A stretch of 64,000 nucleotides of DNA from NCBI GenBank assembly GCA_963813355.1, contig CAWEYS010000018.1:62001-126000 (forward strand). The letters are read 5' to 3'. The translations under genes and the position numbers were made by a program. How positions within the stretch are numbered: position 1 is the first letter of the stretch; each line of letters begins with the position of its first letter. Of the stretch, positions 16,602 to 24,564 are shown piece after piece. The DNA is from DATAGF01 sp963813355 (GTDB taxonomy: Bacteria; Actinomycetota; Thermoleophilia; Miltoncostaeales; Miltoncostaeaceae). Below the pieces are notes generated by a model. The model saw only the letters and a program-made list of their open reading frames with translations. It was not told the DNA's origin and searched no databases.

Positions 16602-16652
16602 ATGGGCACGCTCCATTATGACGCAGCAGCGACTCGGAGGGGAGGGCACGAG

Positions 16653-18086
16653 ATGAGCGCAGTAGCCGAACGACAGGCCCCGGCGGGCGCGGAGGACTCG
16701 GGCCGGACGCGGGCGGTCGCCCTGGGCTTCGCGGCGATCGTGCTGGCGATGCTTCCCGCGGTCCTCGACCAGACGATCCTCGCCACGGCGCTTCCGACCA
16801 TCGCCGCCGACCTCGGCAGCGTCGCGGACGTGTCGTGGGTGGTCACGGCCTACGTCATCGCGGCCGCCGCCACCACGCCCCTCTGGGGCAAGCTCGGCGA
16901 CCGCCGCGGGCGCAAGCGGCTGCTCGAGGTCGCGCTGACCCTGTTCCTCGCCGCCTCGGCCCTGTGCGGGGTGACCCAGGACATCGCCGAGCTCATCGGC
17001 GCGCGGGCCCTTCAGGGGGCCGCCGCGGGTGGGCTGATGACGCTGGCGATGGCGTGCGTGGGCGACCTGGTCTCGCCGCGCGAGCGGGGCCGGTACCAGG
17101 GGTACATCGCCGCCGCGTTCGCCGCGACCACGGTCGTCGGCCCGCTGGTCGGCGGCGCCCTGGTCGAGGGCGCGAGCTGGCGCTGGGTCTTCTACGTCAA
17201 CCTGCCGGTCGGGCTGATCGCCCTCGCCGGGCTGCGGGCGATGCTCCCCGCGGTCCCCGCCAGCGGCGCCTTGGCGCGGCTCGACCTGCCCGGCGCCGCG
17301 CTGCTGGCGGCCGCCACGACCGCGCTCATGCTCACCTGCGTCTGGGGCGGGGAGCGGTACGCGTGGGCGTCGTGGCAGACGCTCGCCCTGGCGGGCGCGA
17401 CGGTCGCCGCCGGCGTCGCCCTGGTGGCGTGGGAGCGGCGGGCGGCCGACCCGGTCGTCCCGCTTCACCTGCTGCGCACGCGCGTCGTGGCGGTCGCCAG
17501 CACCGCCCTCTTCCTGGCGACGGCCGCGCTCTTCGCCGTCACCGTCTTCGTGCCGCTGTTCCTCCAGGCGACGACCGGCGCCACGCCGACCGAGGCCGGG
17601 CTCCTGCTGGTGCCGGCCATGCTCGGGATCACCGTCGCCACGACGATCGCCGGGCGCAGCGTCGCCCGCACCGGCCGCTACAAGCGGTTCCCGGTCGTCG
17701 GCCTCGCGCTCATGGCGGCGGGGCTGGCGCTGCTGGCGGTCGTCGCCGGCGACCCCTCCCGCCTGACGACCGGGATCGGCCTGGCCGTGTTCGGGCTCGG
17801 CTTCGGGATGGTCGGCCAGATCCTGATCACGGCCGTGCAGAACGGCGTCGAGCGGCGGGAGCTGGGGGTCGCCACGGCGGCGACCGCCTTCTTCCGCGCC
17901 CTCGGCGGCGCCATCGGCGCCGCGATCCTGGGGGCCGTCTTCGCCGCCCGCGTGGGCGAGGGCGCGAGCCTCGCGGTCGGCCCCGCGGTGCAGACCGTGT
18001 TCCTGGCCGGGGCGGCCCTCGCGGCCCTCGCGCTGGTCGTCGTCCTGGCCCTGCGCGAGGTGCCGCTGCGCGGCCCCGGCCAGTAG
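16653..18086 (+). CDS. MFS drug efflux transporter, DHA2 (14-helix) type
   Basis: A 477-residue multidrug transporter of the EmrB/QacA group, exchanging drug for protons. Motif D1-like LDQTILATALPTIAADLG sits in helix 1, followed by motif A GKLGDRRGRKRLLE between helices 2 and 3, and motif C-like GPLVGGALVEGASWRWVFYVNLP in helix 5. About 14 hydrophobic segments are spread to the C terminus. The start at ATG 16653 follows GGAGGGGAGGG; an upstream ATG at 16602 lies within the promoter region. Divergent from a TetR gene that probably controls it. The next gene begins 20 nt downstream, so this may be an operon. Confidence 0.9.
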   Translation: MSAVAERQAPAGAEDSGRTRAVALGFAAIVLAMLPAVLDQTILATALPTIAADLGSVADVSWVVTAYVIAAAATTPLWGKLGDRRGRKRLLEVALTLFLAASALCGVTQDIAELIGARALQGAAAGGLMTLAMACVGDLVSPRERGRYQGYIAAAFAATTVVGPLVGGALVEGASWRWVFYVNLPVGLIALAGLRAMLPAVPASGALARLDLPGAALLAAATTALMLTCVWGGERYAWASWQTLALAGATVAAGVALVAWERRAADPVVPLHLLRTRVVAVASTALFLATAALFAVTVFVPLFLQATTGATPTEAGLLLVPAMLGITVATTIAGRSVARTGRYKRFPVVGLALMAAGLALLAVVAGDPSRLTTGIGLAVFGLGFGMVGQILITAVQNGVERRELGVATAATAFFRALGGAIGAAILGAVFAARVGEGASLAVGPAVQTVFLAGAALAALALVVVLALREVPLRGPGQ

Positions 18087-18105
18087 GCGAGGAGAGGAGA
18101 CGCCC

Positions 18106-18609
18106 ATGTCGCCGACCACCCGCACGACGGTCCTCACGGTCCACATCGCATCGGCCGTGGCGCTCGTCGGCACGACCGCCGGGCTCGCCGTCATGGCCGC
18201 GCGCGCCGGGGCGAACGATGACTTTCGGGGGGCGCACGCGGTCTACGAGGTGATGCAGCTCCTGACCCTCAGCCTCGGGATCCCGCTGTCGTTCATCGCG
18301 CTCATCAGCGGGGCGACCCTCGCCATGACGGGCCGGTGGGGGCTGTTCGGCTACTGGTGGGTCACCGCCAAGCTGGCCCTGCTGGTGGCCGTCATCGTCG
18401 TCGGCGCGACGGTCACGGGCGCGAGCATCGACACGCTGCTCGACGTCACCACGGTGCGGCCCGCCGCCGCGAGCGACGCACGCTGGACGCTGATCGCGGC
18501 CGTCGCCGCCCAGGGCGCGATGGTCCTCGCGGCGACGGTCCTCGCGGTCGCCCGGCCCGGCGGTCGCATCCGCCGGCCGGGGGCCCGCATGCGAGACGCT
18601 CGCATATGA
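18106..18609 (+). CDS. Four-helix integral membrane protein (DUF2269-like)
   Basis: A 167-residue protein starting ATG 18106 after a strong GAGGAGAGGAG site. Four hydrophobic helices are visible: VLTVHIASAVALVGTTAGLA, the LTLSLGIPLSFIALISG region, VTAKLALLVAVIVVGATVTG, and LIAAVAAQGAMVLAATVLAV. The arrangement resembles DUF2269/CopD-like predicted membrane proteins. Probably co-transcribed with the MFS pump. Its last 16 nt overlap the second copy of the shared operator block. Confidence 0.7.
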   Translation: MSPTTRTTVLTVHIASAVALVGTTAGLAVMAARAGANDDFRGAHAVYEVMQLLTLSLGIPLSFIALISGATLAMTGRWGLFGYWWVTAKLALLVAVIVVGATVTGASIDTLLDVTTVRPAAASDARWTLIAAVAAQGAMVLAATVLAVARPGGRIRRPGARMRDARI

Positions 18610-18656
18610 GATCGAGCGATACGGCCATGGTGAGTCTCAGCGAGCGCAGCTTGAAT
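18594..18656. promoter_or_regulatory. 63-bp operator/promoter block, copy 2
   Basis: Second copy of the block at 15338-15400. CGCTCG-N10-CGAGCG lies at 18597-18618, then ATGGTGAGTCTC and TTGAAT (18651-18656), all at identical spacing. It precedes the NmrA-like gene at 18692 and overlaps the 3' end of the membrane-protein gene. Probably brings the NmrA/DUF1772 pair under the same regulator as the cupin gene. Confidence 0.6.
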
Positions 18657-18691
18657 CGTGGCGGAAGGTCACATCCGAGAAGGGAGAGGCG

Positions 18692-19534
18692 ATGAGGCAG
18701 GACCTGACGCTGGTGCTGGGCGGCACCGGCAAGACCGGGCGGCGGGTGGCCGAGCGGCTGTGGGCCCGAGGCGTCCCGACGCGGCTCGGCTCGCGCGCGG
18801 CCGGCCCGCCCTTCGACTGGGACGACCGGGCGACCTGGGCGCCCGCGCTGGCCGGGGTCGGCACGGCGTACGTCTCCTACTACCCGGACCTGGCGGTCCC
18901 GGGCGCGCGCGACGCGGTCGGGGCGCTCGCCGAGCAGGCGGTCGCCGCCGGCGTCGAGCGCCTGGTGCTGCTGTCCGGGCGCGGGGAGGAGGAGGCCCAG
19001 CGCGCCGAGCGGGCCCTGGCCGGCGCGGGCGGCGAGTGGACCGTCGTGCGGGCGAGCTGGTTCGCGCAGAACTTCGACGAGGGCTACCTCCTGGAGCCCA
19101 TCATCGACGGCGGGGTGGCCCTGCCGGTCGGCGACGTGCCCGAGCCCTTCGTCGACGCCGACGACATCGCCGACGTCGCGGTCGCCGCGCTCACCGAGGA
19201 CGGGCACGCGGGCCAGGTGTACGAGGTCACCGGTCCGCGCGCGCTGACCTTCGCCGAGGCGATCGACGAGATCGGCCGCGCCAGCGGGCGGCGGCTGCGG
19301 TTCGAGCAGGTGCCGATGGAGGCCTACGGGATCGCCATGGCCGAGGCCGGCGTGCCCGCGGAGATCATCGGGCTGATGCGCTACCTCTTCACCGAGGTGC
19401 TCGACGGGCGCAACGTCGCGACGGCCGACGGCGTGCGGCGGGCGCTCGGCCGGGAGCCGCGCGACTTCCGCGACTTCGCCCGCCGCGCGGCGGCGACGGG
19501 GGTCTGGAGCGCGCCGGTCGGGGCGCGGCGATGA
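18692..19534 (+). CDS. NAD(P)H-binding NmrA-like protein
   Basis: A 280-residue atypical short-chain dehydrogenase. The Rossmann dinucleotide motif is LVLGGTGKTGRRVAERL at residues 7-23. A VRASWFAQNF segment and PFVDADDIADVAVAALTE follow, typical of NmrA/TMR-type proteins. No Tyr-x-x-x-Lys catalytic pair is obvious, so it may be a redox sensor or quinone reductase. ATG 18692 follows AGGGAGAGG. It overlaps the next gene by ATGA. The shared operator block upstream links it to the AraC/cupin locus. Confidence 0.82.
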   Translation: MRQDLTLVLGGTGKTGRRVAERLWARGVPTRLGSRAAGPPFDWDDRATWAPALAGVGTAYVSYYPDLAVPGARDAVGALAEQAVAAGVERLVLLSGRGEEEAQRAERALAGAGGEWTVVRASWFAQNFDEGYLLEPIIDGGVALPVGDVPEPFVDADDIADVAVAALTEDGHAGQVYEVTGPRALTFAEAIDEIGRASGRRLRFEQVPMEAYGIAMAEAGVPAEIIGLMRYLFTEVLDGRNVATADGVRRALGREPRDFRDFARRAAATGVWSAPVGARR

Positions 19535-20013
19535 GCGACGGAGCGGTGGCGACGGCCCTGGTCGCGGCCGTCGGGTGCGGGCTGGTCGGCGGCGTCTTCT
19601 TCGCCTTCTCCGGCTTCGTGATGCCCGCCCTGGCGCGGCTCGCGCCGGCGCAGGGAGTCGCCGCGATGCAGTCGATCAACCGCACGGCGGTGCGGGCGCC
19701 GCTCATGATCCTCATGTTCGGCACGGCGGCGGTGTGCGTGGGGCTCGTCGTCTGGGCGGTCCGGTCGTGGGGCGACGCCCCCGCCGCCTGGACCCTCGCG
19801 GGCGCGGTCGTCTACCTGGTCGGCACCGTGCTCGTCACGATCGCCGGCAACGTCCCGCTCAACAACGCCCTCGACCGGCTCGACCCGGCCGGGGCCGAGG
19901 CGGCCCCCGTCTGGGCGCGCTACCTGCGAGTCTGGACGGGCTGGAACCACGTGCGCACGGTCGCGGGCGCCGCCGCCGCCGCCGCGCTCATCCTGGCGAT
20001 CCACCTGGCATGA
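19531..20013 (+). CDS. DUF1772 family membrane protein (anthrone-oxygenase-like)
   Basis: A 160-residue protein with four predicted helices. Family features are GVFFAFSGFVMPALARL near residue 25, MQSINRTAVRAPLM, the LVTIAGNVPLNNALDRLDP loop, and YLRVWTGWNHVRTVAG before the last helix. DUF1772 proteins are related to anthrone oxygenases but most have no known substrate. ATG 19531 overlaps the NmrA stop (ATGA), so the two are translationally coupled and probably act together. Confidence 0.85.
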   Translation: MSDGAVATALVAAVGCGLVGGVFFAFSGFVMPALARLAPAQGVAAMQSINRTAVRAPLMILMFGTAAVCVGLVVWAVRSWGDAPAAWTLAGAVVYLVGTVLVTIAGNVPLNNALDRLDPAGAEAAPVWARYLRVWTGWNHVRTVAGAAAAAALILAIHLA

Positions 20014-20030
20014 GAGGGAGGCCCCGGTCC

Positions 20031-20507
20031 GTGAGCGGCTTCGCGGTGCATCCCATCGGACGGGTCGAGTCCCCGCTGACCGATCGGGAGAGCGCGCCCC
20101 GGCAGGCCGACGAGGGCGCGCCGGAGGCCTGGCTGGCGTTCGACGACGCCGTCCGCGACGGCCTCCGCGACCTGCGGCCCGGCGACGAGGCGATCGTGAT
20201 CACCTGGCTCGACCGCGCCCGGCGCGACGTCCTGCGGGTCCACCCCCGCAGCGACCCGTCCCGGCCCCAGCAGGGCGTCTTCAGCACCCGCTCCCCCGAC
20301 CGGCCCAACCCCATCGGCCTGCACCGGGTGGAGATCGTCGCGGTCGAGGGCCCGCGAGTCCGGGTCAGGAGCCTCGAGGCGCTCGACGGCACCCCGATCC
20401 TCGACCTGAAGCCGGTCCTCGGGCGGCGCGCCGACCGCGCTAGTGCAGCGCGAAGAAGACGGCGAGCCCCCACAGCGGAGAGCAGGCTGTCACGACCAGC
20501 GCCGTGA
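20031..20507 (+). CDS. trmO: tRNA (N6-threonylcarbamoyladenosine37-N6)-methyltransferase TrmO-like
   Basis: A 158-residue beta-barrel SAM-dependent methyltransferase. Hallmarks are the opening VHPIGRVESPL, the IVITWLDRARRDVLRVHPR segment, the catalytic loop FSTRSPDRPNPIGLHRVEI, and LDGTPILDLKPVL. GTG 20031 has GAGGGAGG about 9 nt upstream and is preferred; an ATG at 20010 overlaps the previous stop (ATGA) and would add seven residues. The last ~25 residues after the family end are Arg-rich and overlap a small gene on the other strand, so the true 3' end could be affected by a base error. Confidence 0.82.
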   Translation: MSGFAVHPIGRVESPLTDRESAPRQADEGAPEAWLAFDDAVRDGLRDLRPGDEAIVITWLDRARRDVLRVHPRSDPSRPQQGVFSTRSPDRPNPIGLHRVEIVAVEGPRVRVRSLEALDGTPILDLKPVLGRRADRASAARRRRRAPTAESRLSRPAP

Positions 20508-20574
20508 AGCCGAGCCCTCGGAACAGGCGCGCCCAGACGCTGGGCCCGACGTTCGTCATGAGGTGGGAGGCCAT
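20440..20574 (-). CDS. Possible 44-residue single-helix membrane protein
   Basis: ATG 20574 opens a 44-codon frame whose second half is a clean hydrophobic helix (LGFTALVVTACSPLWGLAVF) after a short positively charged stretch (WARLFRG). It overlaps the Arg-rich, non-conserved tail of the TrmO frame on the opposite strand. No family is recognised. Supported only by composition and hydrophobicity. Confidence 0.4.
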   Translation of the reverse strand: MASHLMTNVGPSVWARLFRGLGFTALVVTACSPLWGLAVFFALH

Positions 20575-20650
20575 GCCGCTGTTATCGGCAGGCCGGGGGC
20601 CCGATCTGAACGAACCGGGTTCAGGATCGGTGAAGGCCTGCCCGCGGCCC

Positions 20651-21706
20651 TCAGGGCTCCTCGGGCCGGTCGGGGTGGACCTCGGTGTAGGGCGCCGGCC
20701 GCCCGCCGATGGGGATGAGGCGAGGTCGGAGCGGCCTCCCGGCGGCGGCCTGGTCGGCGCAGGCGGCGCAGACCTCGGCCGGGTCGGCCTGGCCGTCGAT
20801 GTGGGCCTCGGCGACGGCCGGGCCGTGGGCAGGGTCGGCCGCGCAGAGGCCGGCGAAGGGGTCGTGGTCGGGCGGGGGCTCGCCGACCGCCGCGCAGGCG
20901 CGGGACAGGGCGGCGATGGCCTCGTCGATGCGGGGCGCGATGCGCTCGACGTCCTCCGCGCGGCGGACGGCCTGCAGCTCCGCCGCGGCGGCGTCGTGGG
21001 CGGCGACCGCGCGCTCGGCGTCGGCGCGGGCGTCCGGCGGCAGGTCGAGCCGCCCCATGAGCGCGCCGCCCCGGGCGGCGACGGCATCCAGGCGGACCGC
21101 GGCCGCCGCGCGCGCCTCGAGCATGCGCTCGCGATCGGCGCGGCCCTGGCGACGGGCGGCCCACGCCGCCGCCCAGGCCGCCCCGAGCGCGGCGAGCCCG
21201 AGGAGGATGAGCGCCGCGCGCGTCCCGGAGGCCTCGTCGTCGGGGGGCGCGGGCACCGCCAGCTCGGCGGCGCGCACGACGCGGTCCACCGGGTCGGCGA
21301 TGGCGCCGACGCGTCCCGCTCGGAGGCGGAGCGTGATGTCGGCCGGCGGGCGCGGCCCCACCGCGATGACCGGCCGCCCCGGGGCCGTCACGACCAGCGT
21401 CTCGTCGGGGGCGACGTCCTCGGCCAGGCGCCGCGCGTAGATCCGCATCGAGGGCGCCCCCGCGGGGCCGGCCACGATCGCCAGCTTGACCGGCCGGCCC
21501 TGGCCGGCGAGCCGCTCCGCGGCCTCCGCCAGCTCGGCCGCGGCGGCCGGCGCCGCGGTGCCGAGGGCGCGGGGGCTCACGTAGACGTCGGCCGCCTCGA
21601 GGGCGCCCACGGCCGGGTCGGCCGCGGCGGCGGCCGGCGCCGTGGCGGCGAGGGCGAGCGCGGCGAGGGACGCGGCGCACGCGACCCGCGCGGCGCCCGC
21701 CCCCAC
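20651..21706 (-). CDS. Exported protein with one transmembrane helix and Cys-pair tail
   Basis: A 351-residue protein. It starts at GTG 21706, two nt after the stop of the GNAT gene. Signal peptide: ACAASLAALALAATAPAAAAA. The next ~140 residues form an alpha/beta domain resembling TPM-type extracytoplasmic domains (VKLAIVAGPAGAPSMRIYAR, ETLVVTAPGRPVIAVG). A transmembrane helix (RAALILLGLAALGAAWAAAW) comes near residue 185, then a helical cytoplasmic region. The C terminus has a possible zinc site: LCAADPAHG then EVCAACAD. Function unknown; the topology suggests an envelope protein with a cytoplasmic metal-binding end. Confidence 0.7.
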   Translation of the reverse strand: MGAGAARVACAASLAALALAATAPAAAAADPAVGALEAADVYVSPRALGTAAPAAAAELAEAAERLAGQGRPVKLAIVAGPAGAPSMRIYARRLAEDVAPDETLVVTAPGRPVIAVGPRPPADITLRLRAGRVGAIADPVDRVVRAAELAVPAPPDDEASGTRAALILLGLAALGAAWAAAWAARRQGRADRERMLEARAAAAVRLDAVAARGGALMGRLDLPPDARADAERAVAAHDAAAAELQAVRRAEDVERIAPRIDEAIAALSRACAAVGEPPPDHDPFAGLCAADPAHGPAVAEAHIDGQADPAEVCAACADQAAAGRPLRPRLIPIGGRPAPYTEVHPDRPEEP

Positions 21707-21708
21707 GG

Positions 21709-22329
21709 TCAGGCCGGGGCGGGGTGGCCGGGCGGCGGGATCGCCCGCCCGATGGCGCGGCGCGCGCGCTCGGCGACCCCGCGCCCGGGCACGAGCCCCC
21801 CGAGGCCGATGCGCATCAGCGCCACCTGACCCTGGCTGCGCACCGGCGTGAAGCCGAGCCCCTCGAGGAAGTCGCGGTCGAAGAGCGTGTGATGGCCGAC
21901 GAAGCGGGCGTGCTCGCCGACCTCCTCGGGGTAGCGGAGCCCGAACGCCTCCACGGCCGGGTACCCGCGCGCCTTGAGGTCGGCGAGGGCCTCGAGCATC
22001 AGCCGCTCGCAGACGCCGGCGGGGTCGCGGGCCTCGAGGAACGTGCAGGTCACCAGCGCGGCGTCGCGCCCCGGCGGCCCGGCGGGCAGGCCGAGGGCGC
22101 GCGGGAACGCGCCGGCGGGCCCGTACTGGACCATCCCCTGGAAGCCGTCCGCGTCGTGGAGCGTGCGGCCGAAGGCGCCGTGGCGGCGCTCGAACGAGTC
22201 GGCCCAGGCCTCCTTGCGGCGCTCGTCGGTCGTGATCCGGTCGTGCTGCCAGAAGACGCAGGCCACGCACGGCGGCGGGAGGCCGCGGCGCGCGCCGGAC
22301 GTGAGGGGCGAGACCGTCGTCACCGGCAT
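21709..22329 (-). CDS. GNAT-like acetyltransferase
   Basis: A 206-residue protein starting ATG 22329. An N-terminal CVACVFWQHDR with a Cys pair and W, then W-rich EAWADSFERRHG, matches a GNAT-type family common in actinobacteria. A beta strand VTCTFLEARDP and the acetyl-CoA helix CERLMLEALADLKARGYPAVEAFG follow, and the C-terminal FLEGLGFTPVRSQGQVALMRI is a typical GNAT end. The substrate is unknown. It overlaps the upstream glutaredoxin-like gene by 10 nt and is followed 2 nt later by the exported protein gene. Confidence 0.75.
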   Translation of the reverse strand: MPVTTVSPLTSGARRGLPPPCVACVFWQHDRITTDERRKEAWADSFERRHGAFGRTLHDADGFQGMVQYGPAGAFPRALGLPAGPPGRDAALVTCTFLEARDPAGVCERLMLEALADLKARGYPAVEAFGLRYPEEVGEHARFVGHHTLFDRDFLEGLGFTPVRSQGQVALMRIGLGGLVPGRGVAERARRAIGRAIPPPGHPAPA

Positions 22330-22631
22330 CCCTCGGCGTCGACCGCGCAGACGCCGCCGACGTAGGAGGGGAGCTCGCGGTAGGGGGTCCCCTCGGCGTC
22401 GCCGCCGTACGTCTGGGCCAGGTAGGCGAGGATGCGCCTGCGGTCCCATACCGCCACGCCCCCGTCGACCAGCATGGGAACCTGGGGCGGCTCGCCCTGG
22501 GCGGCCACGAGCGCCGCCCGCGCCGCCGGGTCGCCCCGGACCGTCACCGACTCGTAGGCGAGGCCGAGCGCGTCCAGCGCCTCCTTCACCTCCACGCACT
22601 TCCAGCAGCTCGGGGCGTCGTACAGGACCAC
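22320..22631 (-). CDS. Glutaredoxin/GST-N-type thioredoxin-fold protein
   Basis: A 103-residue thioredoxin-fold protein beginning GTG 22631 with VVLYDAPSCWKCVEVKEAL. The active site reads CWKC, followed by the cis-Pro segment PPQVPMLVDGG and the helix DRRRILAYLAQTYGG, as in glutathione S-transferase N-terminal domains. TACTCT (22643-22638) ends 6 nt before the GTG and there is no Shine-Dalgarno, so the message is probably leaderless. A mycothiol or other low-molecular-weight thiol partner is likelier than glutathione in an actinobacterium. First gene of a three-gene operon with GNAT and the exported protein. Confidence 0.8.
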   Translation of the reverse strand: MVLYDAPSCWKCVEVKEALDALGLAYESVTVRGDPAARAALVAAQGEPPQVPMLVDGGVAVWDRRRILAYLAQTYGGDAEGTPYRELPSYVGGVCAVDAEGCR

Positions 22632-22637
22632 GCCCCG

Positions 22638-22643
22638 AGAGTA
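22638..22643 (-). promoter_or_regulatory. -10 element TACTCT of the glutaredoxin-like gene (leaderless)
   Basis: TACTCT-CGGGGC-GTG on the minus strand repeats the TANNNT-N6-start arrangement of 7598-7603 and 15333-15338. Confidence 0.55.
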
Positions 22644-22657
22644 GCGGGAGGGCCGGG

Positions 22658-23617
22658 CTACGCGACCCCGACGGCCTCCAGGACCCGGTCGACCGGCACG
22701 AGGTGGCGCTTGAAGTCCATGGTCTGGAGGTCGATGCCGAGGGCGAGGCCGATGAGCTGCGGCAGGTGCAGCACCGGCATGTTGTACTCGGTCGCGTTGG
22801 CCGCCTCGGCCTTGCGCTGGTAGGCGTCCATGGCGAGGTGGCAGAGCGGGCAGGGCGTGACCATGCAGTCGGCGCCGGCGTCGCGCGACTGCGAGAGCGC
22901 CAGGTGCGACTCCTTCAGCGCGACCTCGGTGCGGGCGAGGATGATCGGGAAGCCGCAGCACTTGGACTTGGCCTCGTAGTCGGCGACCTCGCCGCCGAGG
23001 GCGAGGATCAGCCGCTCGAGCGACTGCGGCCGGTCGGGGTCCTCGAAGCCCATCACCGACGAGGGCCGCAGCAGCTGGCAGCCGTAGTACGGCGCCACCC
23101 GCAGGCCGTTGAGCCCGCGCGGGCCCTGGCGCTCGAGCAGCGCCAGCCCCTCCTCGGTGGCGAGGTACCAGAGGAGGTGGGTGACCTCCTTGGTGCCCTC
23201 GTAGGGGCGCGCCCCGGCCTTGACCAGCTCCTCGTTGACCCTCTCCAGCAGGCGCGGGTCGTCCTTGACCATCTTGTTCGCCCGGCGCAGGTTCAGCGTG
23301 CAGACGTTGCAGATGGTGAGCACGTCGACGCCCATCTCCTCGGCCTGGGAGAGGATGCGCACGTTGAGCGTGAGGTACAGGTTGGGCTTGGCCTCGGCGA
23401 TGTCGCCGGCGCCGCAGCAGGTGGCCGCGGGCAGCGGCAGCAGCTCGATGTCGAGCATCGGCGCGAGCGCCTGTGTGGTCTTGTCGAGCTCCTTGGAGCT
23501 GAACTCGGCGATGCAGCCCGGGTAGTAGGCGAACTGGCGCACCCGCCGGCCCTGCGGGTCCGGCGCCGTGCCCGTCGGGTCCTCGAGAGCCTGGGGCCCC
23601 TCGACGGTGGTCGCCAT
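22658..23617 (-). CDS. HdrB-like cysteine-rich subunit of succinate dehydrogenase
   Basis: A 319-residue protein with two CCG domains, as in heterodisulfide reductase HdrB and the SdhE/SdhC anchor of class E succinate dehydrogenases. First domain: AYYPGCIAEFSSKE...ATCCGAGD with CNVC. Second: YYGCQLLRPSS...KSKCCGFP with CPLCH. These cysteines bind an unusual [4Fe-4S] or zinc centre. There is no transmembrane helix, so attachment would be peripheral. ATG 23617 shares a base with the sdhB stop (TGATG). It replaces the cytochrome b/SdhCD anchors, which are absent here. Probably passes electrons to menaquinone. Confidence 0.85.
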   Translation of the reverse strand: MATTVEGPQALEDPTGTAPDPQGRRVRQFAYYPGCIAEFSSKELDKTTQALAPMLDIELLPLPAATCCGAGDIAEAKPNLYLTLNVRILSQAEEMGVDVLTICNVCTLNLRRANKMVKDDPRLLERVNEELVKAGARPYEGTKEVTHLLWYLATEEGLALLERQGPRGLNGLRVAPYYGCQLLRPSSVMGFEDPDRPQSLERLILALGGEVADYEAKSKCCGFPIILARTEVALKESHLALSQSRDAGADCMVTPCPLCHLAMDAYQRKAEAANATEYNMPVLHLPQLIGLALGIDLQTMDFKRHLVPVDRVLEAVGVA

Positions 23618-24564
23618 CAGATCGTCTCCTTCACGTTCTTCAACAGGGACTTCACCTCGTTCAGCTTCTTGATGCGGTGGGGGATGGGCGACGGCGCCTT
23701 GCCGTGGCGGATCATCTTGAGGGCGAACGGCGTGTCGAGCGGGGCGCCGATGGGGTCGGTGAACGGCACCAGCAGCGTCTCGTTGAGCTTGCCCCCGGTG
23801 CGCATCGAGATCAGGAACGCCTTGGCGTGGCGCGCGCCCTTGTCGCGGGTCACGCCCTCGGTGAAGGCGATCCCGCCGAGCTTCTCGATCGCGTCGCGCG
23901 GGTCCACGCCCTTGGGGCAGCGCTCGTTGCAGTACATGCAGCGGGTGCAGTCCCAGACGCCGTGGTCGCCGGAGTAGAGCTTGGCGCGCTCCTTGCGCTG
24001 GCTGTCGCGCACGTCTCCGGCGAAGCGGTAGCCCCACGCGAACGCCGCCGGCCCCACGAACTCGGGGTCGGCCGTGAACGAGTTGCACTCGGAATAGCAG
24101 GCGGCGCAGAGGATGCACTTGCTCTCTTTGTAGATCTTCTGCATCGCCTCCTTGGGCACGATGCGCTCGCGCTCGGGGGGCGGGCCCTCGGGGATCAGGT
24201 ACGGCTTGACCGACTTGAACTTCTCCCAGAACGGGTCGAGGTCGACGATCAGGTCCTTGAGCGGCGTGAAGTTGCCCATCGGGTCGACCGCGATGGTGTC
24301 GGACGCGTACTCGCGCTTGACGTCCTCGACCTGGGTCATGCAGGACAGGACGGTCTTGCCGTTGGCCTTGCACGTGCACGAGCCGCAGATCGAGCTCCGG
24401 CACGAGTAGCGCACCGCCAGCGTCCCGTCCTGCTCGTTCTGCAGGCGCAGGATCGCGTCGAGCAGCGTGAGGTCCTCGCCGTGCTCGAGCTCGAAGGACT
24501 GGCGGTAGGGCTCCGGCGTCGTGTCGGGCTGGTAGCGGAAGACGTCGAGGGTCGTGGACGGCAT
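23617..24564 (-). CDS. sdhB: Succinate dehydrogenase/fumarate reductase iron-sulfur subunit
   Basis: A 315-residue electron-transfer subunit. The N-terminal plant-ferredoxin domain has CRSSICGSCTC (Cys55, 60, 63, 65 and later Cys75) for [2Fe-2S]. The C-terminal bacterial ferredoxin domain has CILCAACYSEC and CTRCMYCNERCPKG for the [4Fe-4S] and third clusters. It is longer than the usual ~240 residues because of an extended C terminus after ARHAKAFL (about 70 residues), which may dock the HdrB-like subunit. Coupled to sdhA by TGATG and to the HdrB-like gene by TGATG. Confidence 0.93.
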   Translation of the reverse strand: MPSTTLDVFRYQPDTTPEPYRQSFELEHGEDLTLLDAILRLQNEQDGTLAVRYSCRSSICGSCTCKANGKTVLSCMTQVEDVKREYASDTIAVDPMGNFTPLKDLIVDLDPFWEKFKSVKPYLIPEGPPPERERIVPKEAMQKIYKESKCILCAACYSECNSFTADPEFVGPAAFAWGYRFAGDVRDSQRKERAKLYSGDHGVWDCTRCMYCNERCPKGVDPRDAIEKLGGIAFTEGVTRDKGARHAKAFLISMRTGGKLNETLLVPFTDPIGAPLDTPFALKMIRHGKAPSPIPHRIKKLNEVKSLLKNVKETI

